A stretch of DNA of 64,000 bases. Source: Agriotes lineatus (lineage: Eukaryota > Arthropoda > Insecta > Coleoptera > Elateridae). Shown piece after piece: positions 42,546 to 52,960 of this stretch; the first letter of the stretch is position 1; every line of letters begins with the position of its first letter. The notes under the pieces are model-generated. The model searched no databases and was not told where the DNA came from. It worked only from the letters and a program-made list of their open reading frames with translations. Both the position numbers and the translations under genes were made by a program. The stretch lies in assembly GCA_940337035.1 (NCBI GenBank), contig OW679197.1, forward strand, positions 63,695,903 through 63,759,902, in the 5' to 3' direction.

Positions 42546-43434
42546 AATACTTCTTTCGTCTTTTAGACAAAAAAGGTAAAAAAGAAAGTTAGATATTTTC
42601 AATCTCCACATATAGCATGAGAATAATTGGCTCACAGTTTTGTTCATCGCTAGGGCATTTAACAATAATTTTAGAGGCTGGGATCGATAAAATAATCTGT
42701 CAATATGTTTGTATAGGTACAAAAGAAATGAATTTATTCCAGCCAACCACCGTGTTCGGTTGTAGTAATTTTCTTCTGGATTTTTCTAAGAATGAATACT
42801 TCAGCTTGAATGAAGAAATCGAACATCATTTGTTAACTGACAGTATGGATATTTATTTCACTAACCAGACTGTGGGGACCTATCTGACACAATAACAGAG
42901 AAACAGAGGAAATCCACAACACTAAAAAATACAAGCGACTACTTGTAAGGCTCTATGGCTAGTGAAAGTATTCTGACGATGGACTACGTCACATACGCAA
43001 ATATTCACGTAAACTCTGGGTCACGGGCAACATCACTGTGCGGTTCGCATTAAATGAAGACGGAATGAACAATACGATGGCCATAATCCAAACAACAGTG
43101 GAATGAAAATTACTTTCACTTTAGTGCACCAAATATAACGACGCACGTTATTTGAGTATACAGGAAAGGTATCGAGGACATTTTTAGCTTAACATACATG
43201 AAAGTTAACATACTAAAGAGAAAGGGAAAGAGAAACAAGAATAGGTAGTGTATAAAGACAATCGCACTAAAAATACACAGATTATCAATTTCCATTACGT
43301 GAGCTTTAAACCACCACGAACGGATCATATAACATGTGGTCATTTAAATTCCCAAATAGAAATAGACTGCGAAATGAAGATAATCGCAATTTTCAATCGA
43401 GCCCAGTGTACGCTTGTTCCATAAATTTATGTAT
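42546..43434. other. Non-coding stretch upstream of the LTR element
   Basis: No supported gene. The 92-codon frame at 42617-42895 has an ATG and mixed composition, but no motif and no partner exon. Confidence 0.3.
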
Positions 43435-43438
43435 GTAT

Positions 43439-44625
43439 TATTGCGAGACGCCTAAAGTCGGGGTAACTGGCAATCCTTTTAATTGAAACACACTCGGACA
43501 CGAAGACCAAAGCTACTGAGATTAATAAGAACACTTAAGTAGATACAAATACTTGCATTTATTTTTCTGCCGTTTACAGAACCCTTAAGTTTACGTATTT
43601 ACATCTTCTTATTAACTAACTTAATTCTAAGTCCATTCTGACCAAGAAAGCTCGGTGGGCGTTTACAAAGTTCCCAATAACCTATCAGAGCTGGTCTAAA
43701 TTTTGGACATTTGGCAGTAAAGTACGTTTTTTTCCTATAAAAATTTTCAAGGTCAAAGAATTTAGGGTTTATGTTGGCATAACTTGGATTCCTTTAAAAA
43801 ATGTATGTTGGCAAAATTTGTTTTAGTAACTTTATAGAACTAAAAATTGGTGGGAAATTTAAAATCTGGCATTAAAGTTCTATGTACATCAAAAGCTCTT
43901 ACTAATCTTTCGTAAACGTCTTCTTCTGGTGTGTTAAGATGCAGATCCAACAGTGCCTCTGCACACTTCACTACATTTAATTTTAAAAGATTCCGTTTTT
44001 TAAGCGTATTCAGTTTCAAAAAAGAAAAACTGACAATTTAATTTTAAATGTCAAAATGACAAAAGTCGTTTACAGAAAAACCTGGCGAAAATAAATTTTC
44101 TAATAATTTAAAAAAAGCAGTTTTGCCAATTTTATCTTGACCTTGAAAATTTTTATAGGAAAAAAACGTACTATACATGCGGACGTGACCGTTCATAATA
44201 GTTCTATGAATTTTTACAGGCTTGAGGATTTCCCACAGTGAAATGTGGCCTGTTCGGACCCTTAGTAAATTACCGCTATAAAGATTTAAATTTCTACTAA
44301 AAGCATTTGGTCCCAGCTGCAAATAGTTTTTATGATCGAGTTGCAACCGTTGCTTCTTCTAATCACCTACCGGTCATATACATCACTCAATATTTCGGTT
44401 TATGAAGTAAACGCTGCATAAACTTACTCAAATCTTATTCGTGAGATTGGAATATCTCCAGCTTCCCAAGCGAAAGGCACGTTTCTGAACATCCGCTTGT
44501 TGTAATTTAAATATGACATTTTCCTACGAATTTTACCTTAAAATATTATACAGATGGCTTACAGCTAACTAAAGTACAGTATATTCCTACATAGTTCATT
44601 AAATTAAAGAACGCAAATCGTAACA
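43439..44625 (-). repeat. 3' LTR, interrupted by a MITE
   Basis: On the minus strand it begins TGTTACGATTTGCG and ends CGTCTCGCAATA. The length of 1187 bp equals the 731 bp of the 5' LTR plus a 454-bp insertion and a 2-bp TA duplication, which confirms the boundaries. Confidence 0.9.
43720..44173. mobile_element. 454-bp Tc1/mariner-type MITE inserted in the 3' LTR
   Basis: Flanked by TA (43718-43719 and 44174-44175), which is single in the uninterrupted 5' LTR. Its ends are perfect 36-bp inverted repeats (AGTACGTTTTTTTCCTATAA + AAATTTTCAAGGTCAA) apart from the first base. Non-coding inside. Because the other LTR lacks it, the insertion is younger than the retrotransposon insertion and its exact empty site is known. 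Confidence 0.93.
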
Positions 44626-44640
44626 GTTGCCCCCGGATTA
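44626..44640 (-). promoter_or_regulatory. Polypurine tract before the 3' LTR
   Basis: Minus strand reads AATCCGGGGGCAAC immediately before the LTR start TGTTACG. A purine-rich run at this position primes plus-strand DNA synthesis in LTR elements. It is short, so the exact primer limits are uncertain. Confidence 0.55.
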
Positions 44641-44833
44641 AGATAGTCTTTGGGGTTTAAATCTATCGATTTTTACACCACAAGACGTTCTTCTTTCGCA
44701 CTTAAGCAATACCAGTCATAAATCTCAGAACTCTATGGTCTCATTATGCTTACCCTAATTTAACTAACCTACGTGAATTAACATCAGTTATCTGGTGTAA
44801 TTGTCAGTACTACTTTGGTTCTCGGTGACTTAA

Positions 44834-46516
44834 CTAAACAAAATACCTAGATAAGGAATCCACGTTTCCGCATTTCTTTCCCGGTTTATAGAGAACAGTG
44901 AAATTTAACATTTGTAAAATTAATGACCACCGCAGTAATCTGCCATTCTTATTGCTCATCTGCCGTAACCAGGTCAAAGGACAGTGATCCGTTTCTACGG
45001 TAAAATGGCTCAGAAACAAATAAGGCTTTAATTTTCCGACTGCCCAGACTAAAGCTGCACATTCGAGTTCACTTGCGCTATAAGCTTGCTCCCTATCCGT
45101 GAGTTTTTTGCTCAGATACAGCACCAGATGCTCTTCTTGATTAGCATCTCGTTGCGATAAAGTCACCCCCATTCCTCGCTTCGAACAATCGGTTTGTACT
45201 ATAAATTCGCGGGAATAATCTGGAGCTCTCAACACCTTACCGCTCATTAATTCGTCCTTCAATCTTTGGAATGCAACTTCTTTCTGATCATCCCATTCTA
45301 CTCTTGTTTTCGCATTTTTCCGTAATGCGTCTGTAAGTGGACTAGCTATGTCTGCATAGTTCGGGACGTAATGATTATAATACCCAGTGATCCCGAGAAA
45401 TGATCGAATATCCCGTTTGGTTTGGGGACGTTGAAACTCCTGTATGGCCGCTACCTTTACCTCCGACGGTTGTCTAAATCCCTGACCTATTTTATGTCCC
45501 AGATATATCACCTCGGCTTTTCCCCACTCACACTTCTTAGCCTTTATCGTTAGGCCTGCTTGATGCATTGCCTTGAATACCGCATGTAGATGTTCTAAAT
45601 GCTCCTCCCAAGTCATCGAATGTACCGCCACATCGTCCAAAAATGGTTCTGCGAAATCGTCCATTCCCTCCAATATGGTGTCCATTAGCCGCTGAAACGA
45701 AAATGGAGCAGATTGCAGCCCGAACGCTAACGTCACTGGTTCGAAAACTCCACGATGCGTTATGAAAGCAGCATATTTACTTGCTCTTTCAGTCATCCCT
45801 ATTTGCCAGTAGGCTCTTACTACATCGATTAAACTCAGGTATCTGGCCTTGCTGCATTTTTCCACACATGCTTCTATATTAGGAACAGGATGTTGCTGTG
45901 GCACCGTAATAGCATTTAACGCTCTGTAGTCGATTACAGGCCTTGGATCCTTCCCTTCAGCCTCCACAATCATCATCGGCGATGAATACTCGCTGTTACT
46001 GGGCCTAATTACTCCCAATTCTAACATTTTATCGATTTCTTTGTCGATAATCTCGCGTACCCTCTGTGAGTGTGAATACGCTCGAGTTCGTATAGTTTTT
46101 TCCTCCTTGAGAGCAATATCATGTTCCACTAAGTTGGTTCTTCCGGGTCGATTTGAAAATAACCCTGGAAATTCTTGGATTAATTCCTCCAAGCTTTTCA
46201 TTTGGGTTTCCGTGAGTTTTCCTACCCCTTTGGCTTGTTTCAACACTTCCGAAGCACTTAAGATTTCGGTGTCTTCTATTTCCAGTTCTGGAAGATCGAG
46301 TTCTGCTCCTTCTTCCCCAGGTTGTGTGATTACTATCGCAATGACTTCTGCCTTTTCAAAATAAGGTTTCAACAAATTGACGTGGACAAGAGTTTGTTTA
46401 CGTTTTCCCGATATTTCTTTAATTATATAATTAGTATCGGAAATTTTCTCCACAATTTCTTTGGGTCCAGTCCATTGCATCTGCAATTTGTTGGTCCTGG
46501 CTTGCTGATATAACAT
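44834..46516 (-). CDS. LTR retrotransposon: integrase C-terminus, reverse transcriptase and RNase H
   Basis: 560 codons from the first ATG after an in-frame stop. Residues 1-55 (MQWTGPKEIVEKI, VHVNLLKPY) are the end of the integrase C-terminal domain, so this is the second half of one polyprotein. The reverse transcriptase core follows: RPVIDYRALNAIT, SLIDVVRAYWQI, FGLQSAPFSFQR, and FLDD near 292 in place of the more usual YLDD. After the thumb comes RNase H, with Asp in QTDCSKRG near 442, Glu in SELECAALVWA near 485 and Asp in ETDHCPL near 521. It ends GKKCGNVDSLSRY, the usual C-terminal box. There is no integrase after RNase H. The frame is identical in phase to the upstream one at 46583-49297, with only 22 codons between them. 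Confidence 0.93.
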   Translation of the reverse strand: MLYQQARTNKLQMQWTGPKEIVEKISDTNYIIKEISGKRKQTLVHVNLLKPYFEKAEVIAIVITQPGEEGAELDLPELEIEDTEILSASEVLKQAKGVGKLTETQMKSLEELIQEFPGLFSNRPGRTNLVEHDIALKEEKTIRTRAYSHSQRVREIIDKEIDKMLELGVIRPSNSEYSSPMMIVEAEGKDPRPVIDYRALNAITVPQQHPVPNIEACVEKCSKARYLSLIDVVRAYWQIGMTERASKYAAFITHRGVFEPVTLAFGLQSAPFSFQRLMDTILEGMDDFAEPFLDDVAVHSMTWEEHLEHLHAVFKAMHQAGLTIKAKKCEWGKAEVIYLGHKIGQGFRQPSEVKVAAIQEFQRPQTKRDIRSFLGITGYYNHYVPNYADIASPLTDALRKNAKTRVEWDDQKEVAFQRLKDELMSGKVLRAPDYSREFIVQTDCSKRGMGVTLSQRDANQEEHLVLYLSKKLTDREQAYSASELECAALVWAVGKLKPYLFLSHFTVETDHCPLTWLRQMSNKNGRLLRWSLILQMLNFTVLYKPGKKCGNVDSLSRYFV

Positions 46517-46582
46517 AACCTTCTCGCCAACCTCGTAACATGAAGCCTTCGCCTTCAGATCATAATAACCTTTTGATTTAGT

Positions 46583-49297
46583 TTACGCTTCCAAAGTCGC
46601 CGTTTTCGCGATTTCCTGCATTTGCCTTAGCCTATCGAGTAACTTTAATATGTACACTACTACCGGTTCGTTGGTTTCCTTTCCAACCCACAACTCCTTG
46701 ATCATGTTTAATGGAGATCTAATCTGACGTCCATAAACCAATTCTGCGGGACTAAATCCGTGTGCCGCGTGCGGTGCACATCTTAAAGCGAAAAGCGCTT
46801 GATCGATATATTCATCCCACTCATTTCCGTTTTCGTAACACAACGCTCTTAGGATTCGCTTGTATACGCCGTGGAATCGTTCTACTGCATTTGATTGCGG
46901 ATGATATGCTGAACTGTGTATGATTTTTATACCACATCGGTCAAGAAATTCGGTCGTTAGATTGCTGGTAAATACAGTGCCCAAATCCATCTGGATTTCG
47001 GATGGAAATCCTACTCGTGAAAATATATTTAATAACCCCTTTACCACCGATTCAGAATCTGCTACTTTCAATGGGATCGCGTCAGGAAATTTTGTAGCAC
47101 TACAAATTAGCGTTAGTAGATATCTGTTTCCCTTCTCGGTTTTCGCTAAAGGTCCTACAATATCCACATTTACTCGCTTATACGGTTCGGTGATTACTGG
47201 CACTCTACACATTGGAGCTTTTTTTCTATCAGTGGACTTCCCTACGCGCATGCAAACGTCACAGCACTTGATTTTGTTTTTCACGTCTCGTCCCATCTGA
47301 TTCCACCAATAATTCTGCTTGATCCTGTCAATGGTTTTGTTACAACCCAAGTGTCCCATCCACATGTTATCATGTGCGATATCTAGCAACTTGCTTTGTA
47401 ATTTTTCTGGCACCATCACTTGCTCAAAGCTCCGACCCAATTTGTCAGTAATTCTCCTGTGCAGTATTCCATAAGCAATGTAGAATTTTGCTCCATTGTT
47501 CTCCTTCTTTGATTCAGCCATCTCAAAATACTCCTTTAATTTTGGGTCTTCTAATTGCAGCATTCTTAAGGTTGTCGGTGTTAGTTGTGTTATGTCCGAG
47601 TAATCGACATCCGATTTAGGTATTGAAAATTGTTCGTCCTTTTCCAGGCTCGGTGATTTATACCCAATCTCCTTTTCCGCTTCTTCTCCCTGTTCGTCGG
47701 AATCTTTTCCGTCTTCTGAACTCTTTACTTCGGCATTCGTTTCTTTATTTTCATCGTGAACCTTTTCCTTTTCCATTATAGCCTTCGCCTGCGCTCTCGT
47801 TAATGCGAGCACTTGTTGAATTACCACATCCTTTTCCTTCGGCAGCATCTCCCACGTTCTATTCGATAGCAGATACGTATAATCTCGAGGCAAACGATTC
47901 GCTACAGCTGCTTCAGTTTCCACCTGAATTTCTGGCAAATTTAATTTTACCTTCGCAACTGGTAACGCCACACATTCTTCATTCAGGAGTCCTTGCACAT
48001 ATACATATTTCCCTGTATAATCGGCTCCTTTGATTAAATTTGTGTGCACGATATCATAGCTGGCTCCGCTATCTCGTAGTAATTTTGCTTCCACTCCATT
48101 TACTTTCGCTATTATGGTATAAGGTTCTAGCAGACCTTCCTCGTTCTTGCTCTGGCCTATCGTTGCTAAAACGACTTGTGTTTTGGGACATTCCGGTGAA
48201 CCTTTATAGTGACCTACTGCACCACATCCAAAGCACTTCCCCGGCCTTCGTCTGTCGAAACTGCGTTTGTCCAAGTTTTCCTTGACAACACTTTCCGTTT
48301 GCACCTGACTTTTCCCTAAGTCATTTTTCAAGTTCGACGTCGTTGGCTTAGTTTCGAACTTATTTTTCGATGTCTTGAAGTTTCCATTATATTGCCGTTC
48401 CGTACCTGGTCCTCTTTTGGTGACGTATGTGTCTGCATGCTCTGCAGCTTCCTCCATCGTCTTGGACTTGTTTCGGTCCTCCACCCAAAATTTCATCTCC
48501 CCTGGCAACGAACTATAAAATTTCTCCAAGCACATCAGTTGAGTTAGCTTGTCGAAGTTTCCTTCCGCTTCTTCGCTCTTGATCCATTCCTGGAAATTGG
48601 TTTTTAGTTGGTATGCAAATTCCGCATAACTCTGGTCAGTTTTCCGTTTCCCGTACCGAAATTTCGTTCTAAAAACTTCTGCTGTTAGCTGATATTTCTT
48701 GAGCAGACTAGCCCTGACTTTGTCGTAATCTTTGCTGTCCTCTTCTGTTAATCGAGCCACGACCTCATTCGCTGTTGGTGACAACACACTCGTCAATCGA
48801 ATTGGCCACGATTCCTTGGAGAAGTTCAATTGCACACAAACCCGCTCGAAATTTGTTAAATACAATCCCATGTCACCGTCATCCTTGAAAGGTTGCAATT
48901 GTTTTGTCATATTCAAGGACATATTCCTAATTGCATTGACATCATGTACATTATTTTCATTTGCCGTTTGAGCTTGGGCCTGGGCAATTTTCACTTGAGC
49001 ATCTAATCTAGCTACCTCCAATCTTTCTTCTCGCTCCCTTTCAGCTAATTCTAACCTTTCTCTCCTTTCAGCTAATTCTAACCTTTCTCTTCGTTCCCTT
49101 TCAGCTAATTCTTCCCACTTGTCCTTCCGAGGGTTTTCCTCCCAGGCACCTAATTCTACTTTAATGTCCTCTACCGAATGTTGAGCCTTAATCAATTCTT
49201 CTATGATCTCTGCCTTTTTCTTTTTCTCCGGTAATTCCAACAGATTAGCAACGTATTTTAATTCGCTCACCGAAAAAATGCTGTATTCGGAAACCAT
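46583..49297 (-). CDS. LTR retrotransposon: gag, protease and integrase
   Basis: 904 codons. Residues 50-110 are a charged, repetitive coiled-coil-like stretch (ERRERLELAE repeats). Residues ~130-290 are a capsid-like helical domain (ANEVVARL, KDYDKVRASLLKKYQL, YAEFAYQLKTNFQEW, LPGEMKFWV) that resembles the SCAN-related capsid of Gmr1-like elements. A CCHC zinc knuckle CFGCGAVGHYKGSPEC is near 354. The aspartic protease active site DSGA is near 406. Integrase follows: an HHCC-type zinc domain (HLGCNK ... CCDVC, ~644-685) and catalytic residues in VDIVGP (~709), QMDLGT (~770) and AVERFH (~805). D-to-E spacing is 34 rather than 35 residues. The frame ends at a TAA (46585-46583) inside the integrase C-terminal region. 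Confidence 0.93.
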   Translation of the reverse strand: MVSEYSIFSVSELKYVANLLELPEKKKKAEIIEELIKAQHSVEDIKVELGAWEENPRKDKWEELAERERRERLELAERRERLELAEREREERLEVARLDAQVKIAQAQAQTANENNVHDVNAIRNMSLNMTKQLQPFKDDGDMGLYLTNFERVCVQLNFSKESWPIRLTSVLSPTANEVVARLTEEDSKDYDKVRASLLKKYQLTAEVFRTKFRYGKRKTDQSYAEFAYQLKTNFQEWIKSEEAEGNFDKLTQLMCLEKFYSSLPGEMKFWVEDRNKSKTMEEAAEHADTYVTKRGPGTERQYNGNFKTSKNKFETKPTTSNLKNDLGKSQVQTESVVKENLDKRSFDRRRPGKCFGCGAVGHYKGSPECPKTQVVLATIGQSKNEEGLLEPYTIIAKVNGVEAKLLRDSGASYDIVHTNLIKGADYTGKYVYVQGLLNEECVALPVAKVKLNLPEIQVETEAAVANRLPRDYTYLLSNRTWEMLPKEKDVVIQQVLALTRAQAKAIMEKEKVHDENKETNAEVKSSEDGKDSDEQGEEAEKEIGYKSPSLEKDEQFSIPKSDVDYSDITQLTPTTLRMLQLEDPKLKEYFEMAESKKENNGAKFYIAYGILHRRITDKLGRSFEQVMVPEKLQSKLLDIAHDNMWMGHLGCNKTIDRIKQNYWWNQMGRDVKNKIKCCDVCMRVGKSTDRKKAPMCRVPVITEPYKRVNVDIVGPLAKTEKGNRYLLTLICSATKFPDAIPLKVADSESVVKGLLNIFSRVGFPSEIQMDLGTVFTSNLTTEFLDRCGIKIIHSSAYHPQSNAVERFHGVYKRILRALCYENGNEWDEYIDQALFALRCAPHAAHGFSPAELVYGRQIRSPLNMIKELWVGKETNEPVVVYILKLLDRLRQMQEIAKTATLEA

Positions 49298-50141
49298 TGT
49301 TTCTTTTAAATGAAACAGTTGATAAAATTTTAAATTCTGTAAACCAGGAATTTTGCGTAACCCGTAAATTACCTATCGCTGCTGTAAAAACTTAACTAGT
49401 TCACACCCGTCGAAAATTTACTATTACTGACAACTACGAGCAATACCTGATCCTATTATTTCAAAAAAATATATACACAACCTTACTAAATCGCATAATA
49501 AGACCATATAATTCCGAAACAAACAACAAGTATTACTTACCCACAACTGCAATTTTCTGCTTTCCCCGCTGTGCTGTCGTCTTATTCCCACAGATCTGGA
49601 CGCGCCGCCTCCCTGTTCTGAAGCCGCTTTCCTGACTTTTTTTCTGGAGTTTCCGCCGTCACTCACTTCGACACATTTACTGGCTTTTACTGCACTACAC
49701 TGGTTTTTCTTCGTTGTCAGTTTTACTGACGTTGTTCCCAGAATGCTGCCTCGCCGCCCCTTCGAATGACTGCCCTCCTGTTGTCTGGCCGCCTCCACGG
49801 ATTCCTTGCCGTCACCTCCTCGACGCTTGCTGGTTTTCCAACGTTTCCACTCTTACGTGACGCCGTCCCCAGTCCTCTACGCCGTTCCCGGATTGACCGC
49901 TTCCGTTGGACCACGGAATTTCCTGCATTCACTCCTCGACGCTCCTGGATTTTATCTACGCCGCCCCTTCGGAATGAACGCTCCCGTTGTACCGCCTCAG
50001 TTTATTTGATGCTTTTTCCCGTCCTGTTCACGTGCTTCCCCTTGTATATTTCAACGCTTGCACTTGGACCGACTTCGAAACAAAAGAAATCTTCTGTCGT
50101 GCGATTTAAATAAGTTATAAATTACACCGCTTGATCACCAC
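49298..50141 (-). other. 5' untranslated leader of the LTR element
   Basis: 844 bp between the 5' LTR and the gag ATG. It holds a G+C-richer section (49560-50010) and a small Ser/Arg/Gly-rich minus-strand frame at 49424-49798 with no motif. It may carry packaging or translation-initiation elements, but none can be identified from sequence alone. Confidence 0.6.
50125..50140 (-). promoter_or_regulatory. tRNA primer-binding site
   Basis: One base inside the 5' LTR end, the minus strand reads TGGTGATCAAGCGGTG, that is the complement of a tRNA 3' end ...CACCGCTTGATCACCA. The leading TGG complements the universal CCA. I cannot name the isoacceptor from memory. Confidence 0.65.
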
Positions 50142-50872
50142 TATCGCGAGACGCCTAAATTCGGGGTAACTGGCAATCCTTTTAATTGAAACACACTCGG
50201 ACACGAAGACCAAAGCTACTGAGATTAATAAAAACACTTAAGTAGATACAAATACTTGCATTTATTTTTCTGCCGTTTACAGAACCCTTAAGTTTACGTA
50301 TTTACATCTTCTTATTAACTAACTTAATTCTAAGTCCATTCTGACCAAGAAAGCTCGGTGGGCGTTTACAAAGTTCCCAATAACCTATCAGAGCTGGTCT
50401 AAATTTTGGACATTTGGCAGTACATGCGGACGTGACCGTTCATAATAGTTCTATGAATTTTTACAAGCTTGAGGATTTCCCACAGTGAAATGTGGCCTGT
50501 TCGGACCCTTAGTAAATTACCGCTATAAAGATTTAAATTTCTACTAAAAGCATTTGGTCCCAGCTGCAAATAGTTTTTATGATCGAGTTGCAACCGTTGC
50601 TTCTTCTAATCACGTACCGGTCATATACATCACTCAATATTTCGGTTTATGAAGTAAACGCTGCATAAACTTACTCAAATCTTATTCGTGAGATTGGAAT
50701 ATCTCCAGCTTCCCAAGCGAAAGGCACGTTTCTGAACATCCGCTTGTTGTAATTTAAATATGACATTTTCCTACGAATTTTACCTTAAAATATTATACAG
50801 ATGGCTTACAGCTAACTAAAGTACAGTATATTCCTACATAGTTCATTAAATTAAAGAACGCAAATCGTAACA
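50142..50872 (-). repeat. 5' LTR (731 bp, uninterrupted)
   Basis: Starts TGTTACG on the minus strand and ends CGTCTCGCGATA. It retains the empty site (GGCAGTACATGCGG on the plus strand near 50417-50430) into which the MITE went in the other LTR. Confidence 0.92.
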
Positions 50873-50876
50873 GTAT

Positions 50877-51450
50877 GTACTTAATTTTTGTCTACACCTA
50901 ATGCCAAAGTATTGCGTAGGAATACACATAGGTTACAACACAGTGCTTGCAAACCTATTGCATGAAGGTGGGAGTAAAATTGTTTCATGTGTTAAACGTA
51001 ATATATTAAGTGACAGATTCTGAGTACTTGTGGTGAGAATAAGAAGAAGATGGTGACCTTTCCTTGAATTGTAGTTATTTGTAAAAGGATACTGCATAAA
51101 GTACATTTTTGGTATATGGGCATTCCTTTCTAAATTGCGATCATGACCTTTTAAGTAAAAAACTTTTTAAAAATGTCAAATTGTTTTGTGATTAGTGTAG
51201 TTCAGCCATTCAGTTTAACCCTTAATCTTAAAAACAAAAGACCGTTTTTCTAACTTTAAGAAAGTATCAAATTGCGACTTCAACAATCAGACACATAACA
51301 AGGCTATCTGTTTTCAACTACCTTTGCTATGTACAATTGAAAATAAATTAGAAGAACAACAGTTAGTCTACAGAATAGAGGACAAACCAACAGAAATAAG
51401 CATATACTCAGAAAATTAAAAATGAAATAAATTCAAAATGGAAGAAAGGC
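50877..51450. other. Non-coding stretch right of the LTR element
   Basis: AT-rich, no supported gene. It may be the decayed 5' part of the RT relic that follows. Confidence 0.3.
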
Positions 51451-51459
51451 TAAAACATG

Positions 51460-52960
51460 GAGATAGCTTCAATTCCACTTGTATTCATAATAATAATAGA
51501 CAGAATATTAAAAAAGGTGAGATCAAGAGAATAACAACCAGTAATAGGATAAAAGACTAGATTAACACCAGGAGAAATAGACCTAATCTATTCAGGCGAT
51601 ATAGTTTTAATAGCAGACGCCCATTCTGTGAAATGAAGCAAATGAAAAATTTATTTACTAAAGAATAAAAAATAGAAAAGAAGTTGACACATCAAAGAGC
51701 AGAAATTAATACTTAGTAACACTATGCAGTCATCTGGGTAGTATTATATAAGAAGAGAAGATGCTAGATATATACATAGCCAACATAAGAAATGGTAGTA
51801 CAAAGATTTATTATGCCCTAAATAATTCGATATTTGGGAGAAAAAGAAATAATGAAAATAATAAACAAAGCGTTTGTAAAGCAATGATATTACCAATAAT
51901 TGTTTAATTTTGAATTAAACACACATAAATTTTAATAACAAAATTTACGAAATCCAGTCAGAAGTTCTAAATGTAATTCTGATTTCATAAACAAGCAGTT
52001 TTAATCTCCAGTTTTGCTTCATAATTTCGCCAGTTTATTATATTCAATTTAGATCTGTTTAATCTTGAATTAAATAGGCAAATTTTAGTTCACATTTACA
52101 AAATATTAAAAACCAATCTTGTTTCGCGAGCATCGAGTTTAAAGACCGGAGCAAACCTGCAACTTGGCATTTCACGCCGTAAGCGACCTACTAAGCCCAA
52201 GTTCACCGCTCTGGCTTGCAAACGCACACGGAAATACAATCAGCTTACAGTGCTGAATTGCTATTTCGTACCTTTAAACGCGCTCTAGTAATCTACACAA
52301 TAATTGAACTTTGTTTTCTGACTTAGCTATGCTATTTTGTTTTGTATAAATAGACCATTTATTTTTATAATAAAATCAATCTGCTACCACGCCATAATAT
52401 CATTGGGACGTGAGGCTGCGTCCCCCAGGGTAGTTTAAGTGCCCTTTAAGTGCCATTGACTTAAAACATAAATGCAGTCTCATTTATGTGCTTAAAATTA
52501 GGGATAGAATCAGCGCAAAGCAACGGAAACCTGATCAGCCTCCAGGCAATTCTGTTCAATAATGATGTATGCATGTTTACCTTTAGTCATATAAAACAAA
52601 CATAAGGAAAAATATATGCAATGTCTAAGAAAGATGGAAAACTAAGCGAGTTAAAGAAAGACATGAACAAATAAAATAGTTATAGACATACAAAAAATAG
52701 AGGAATACCAACTAAGTTGGTGTGAATACTTAACGTTAGATCAATATATTATATTGATTGAGAAAGTAATTGAGATACACAGAATCTGGAAAAGGAGAAG
52801 AACTATATACAGAGAATGAAAAGCTTTCGAAGCGAGAGAAGAAAAACTATAAAAGATGTGAAGTACTAGCAAAGGGTTAGAAAGCATGGAAGAGTTGGAT
52901 TAGACAGGTTTATTCATTTCATATCCGATTCTCTCTAGGACATAAGATTCGCAAGGAAGA
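51460..52960 (+). pseudogene. Heavily decayed RT-bearing non-LTR element
   Basis: In plus-strand frames around 51470-51640 there is a decayed IPLVFIIIIDRILKK followed by IYSGDIVLIADA, corresponding to the segment leading into the YADD box of RTE/Jockey-type reverse transcriptase. The box is altered to SGD, so the first catalytic Asp region is damaged. At 52760-52930 a Lys/Arg-rich tail (KAFEAREEKL-like, GRVGLD) may be the C-terminus. Intervening sequence has no frame. Boundaries are guesses. Confidence 0.4.

Larger units (their letters stand above)
43439..50872 (-). mobile_element. Ty3/gypsy-type LTR retrotransposon with Gmr1-like gene order
   Basis: A 7.43-kb provirus-like element on the minus strand. 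It has a 5' LTR (50142-50872), primer-binding site, untranslated leader, gag-protease-integrase frame (49297-46583), RT-RNase H frame (46516-44834, same phase), polypurine tract CCGGGGGC and a 3' LTR (43439-44625). GTAT at 43435-43438 and 50873-50876 is a probable 4-bp target duplication. Apart from a MITE in the 3' LTR, the LTRs differ at about five of 731 positions. Integrase precedes RT, the order of Gmr1-like Ty3/gypsy elements and unlike most Ty3/gypsy. No envelope-like frame exists. Confidence 0.93.

Noticed and set aside
42617..42895. 92-codon plus-strand frame with ATG
   Set aside because: No recognisable domain, no splice partners, and length within chance expectation for AT-rich DNA.
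46041..46364. Plus-strand 107-codon frame inside the LTR element
   Set aside because: It is the antisense shadow of the RT-coding region on the minus strand.
44834..46516. Treating the RT-RNase H frame as a separate gene with its own start
   Set aside because: The frame is in phase with the upstream one and begins within the integrase C-terminal domain, so the ATG is an internal methionine after a stop.
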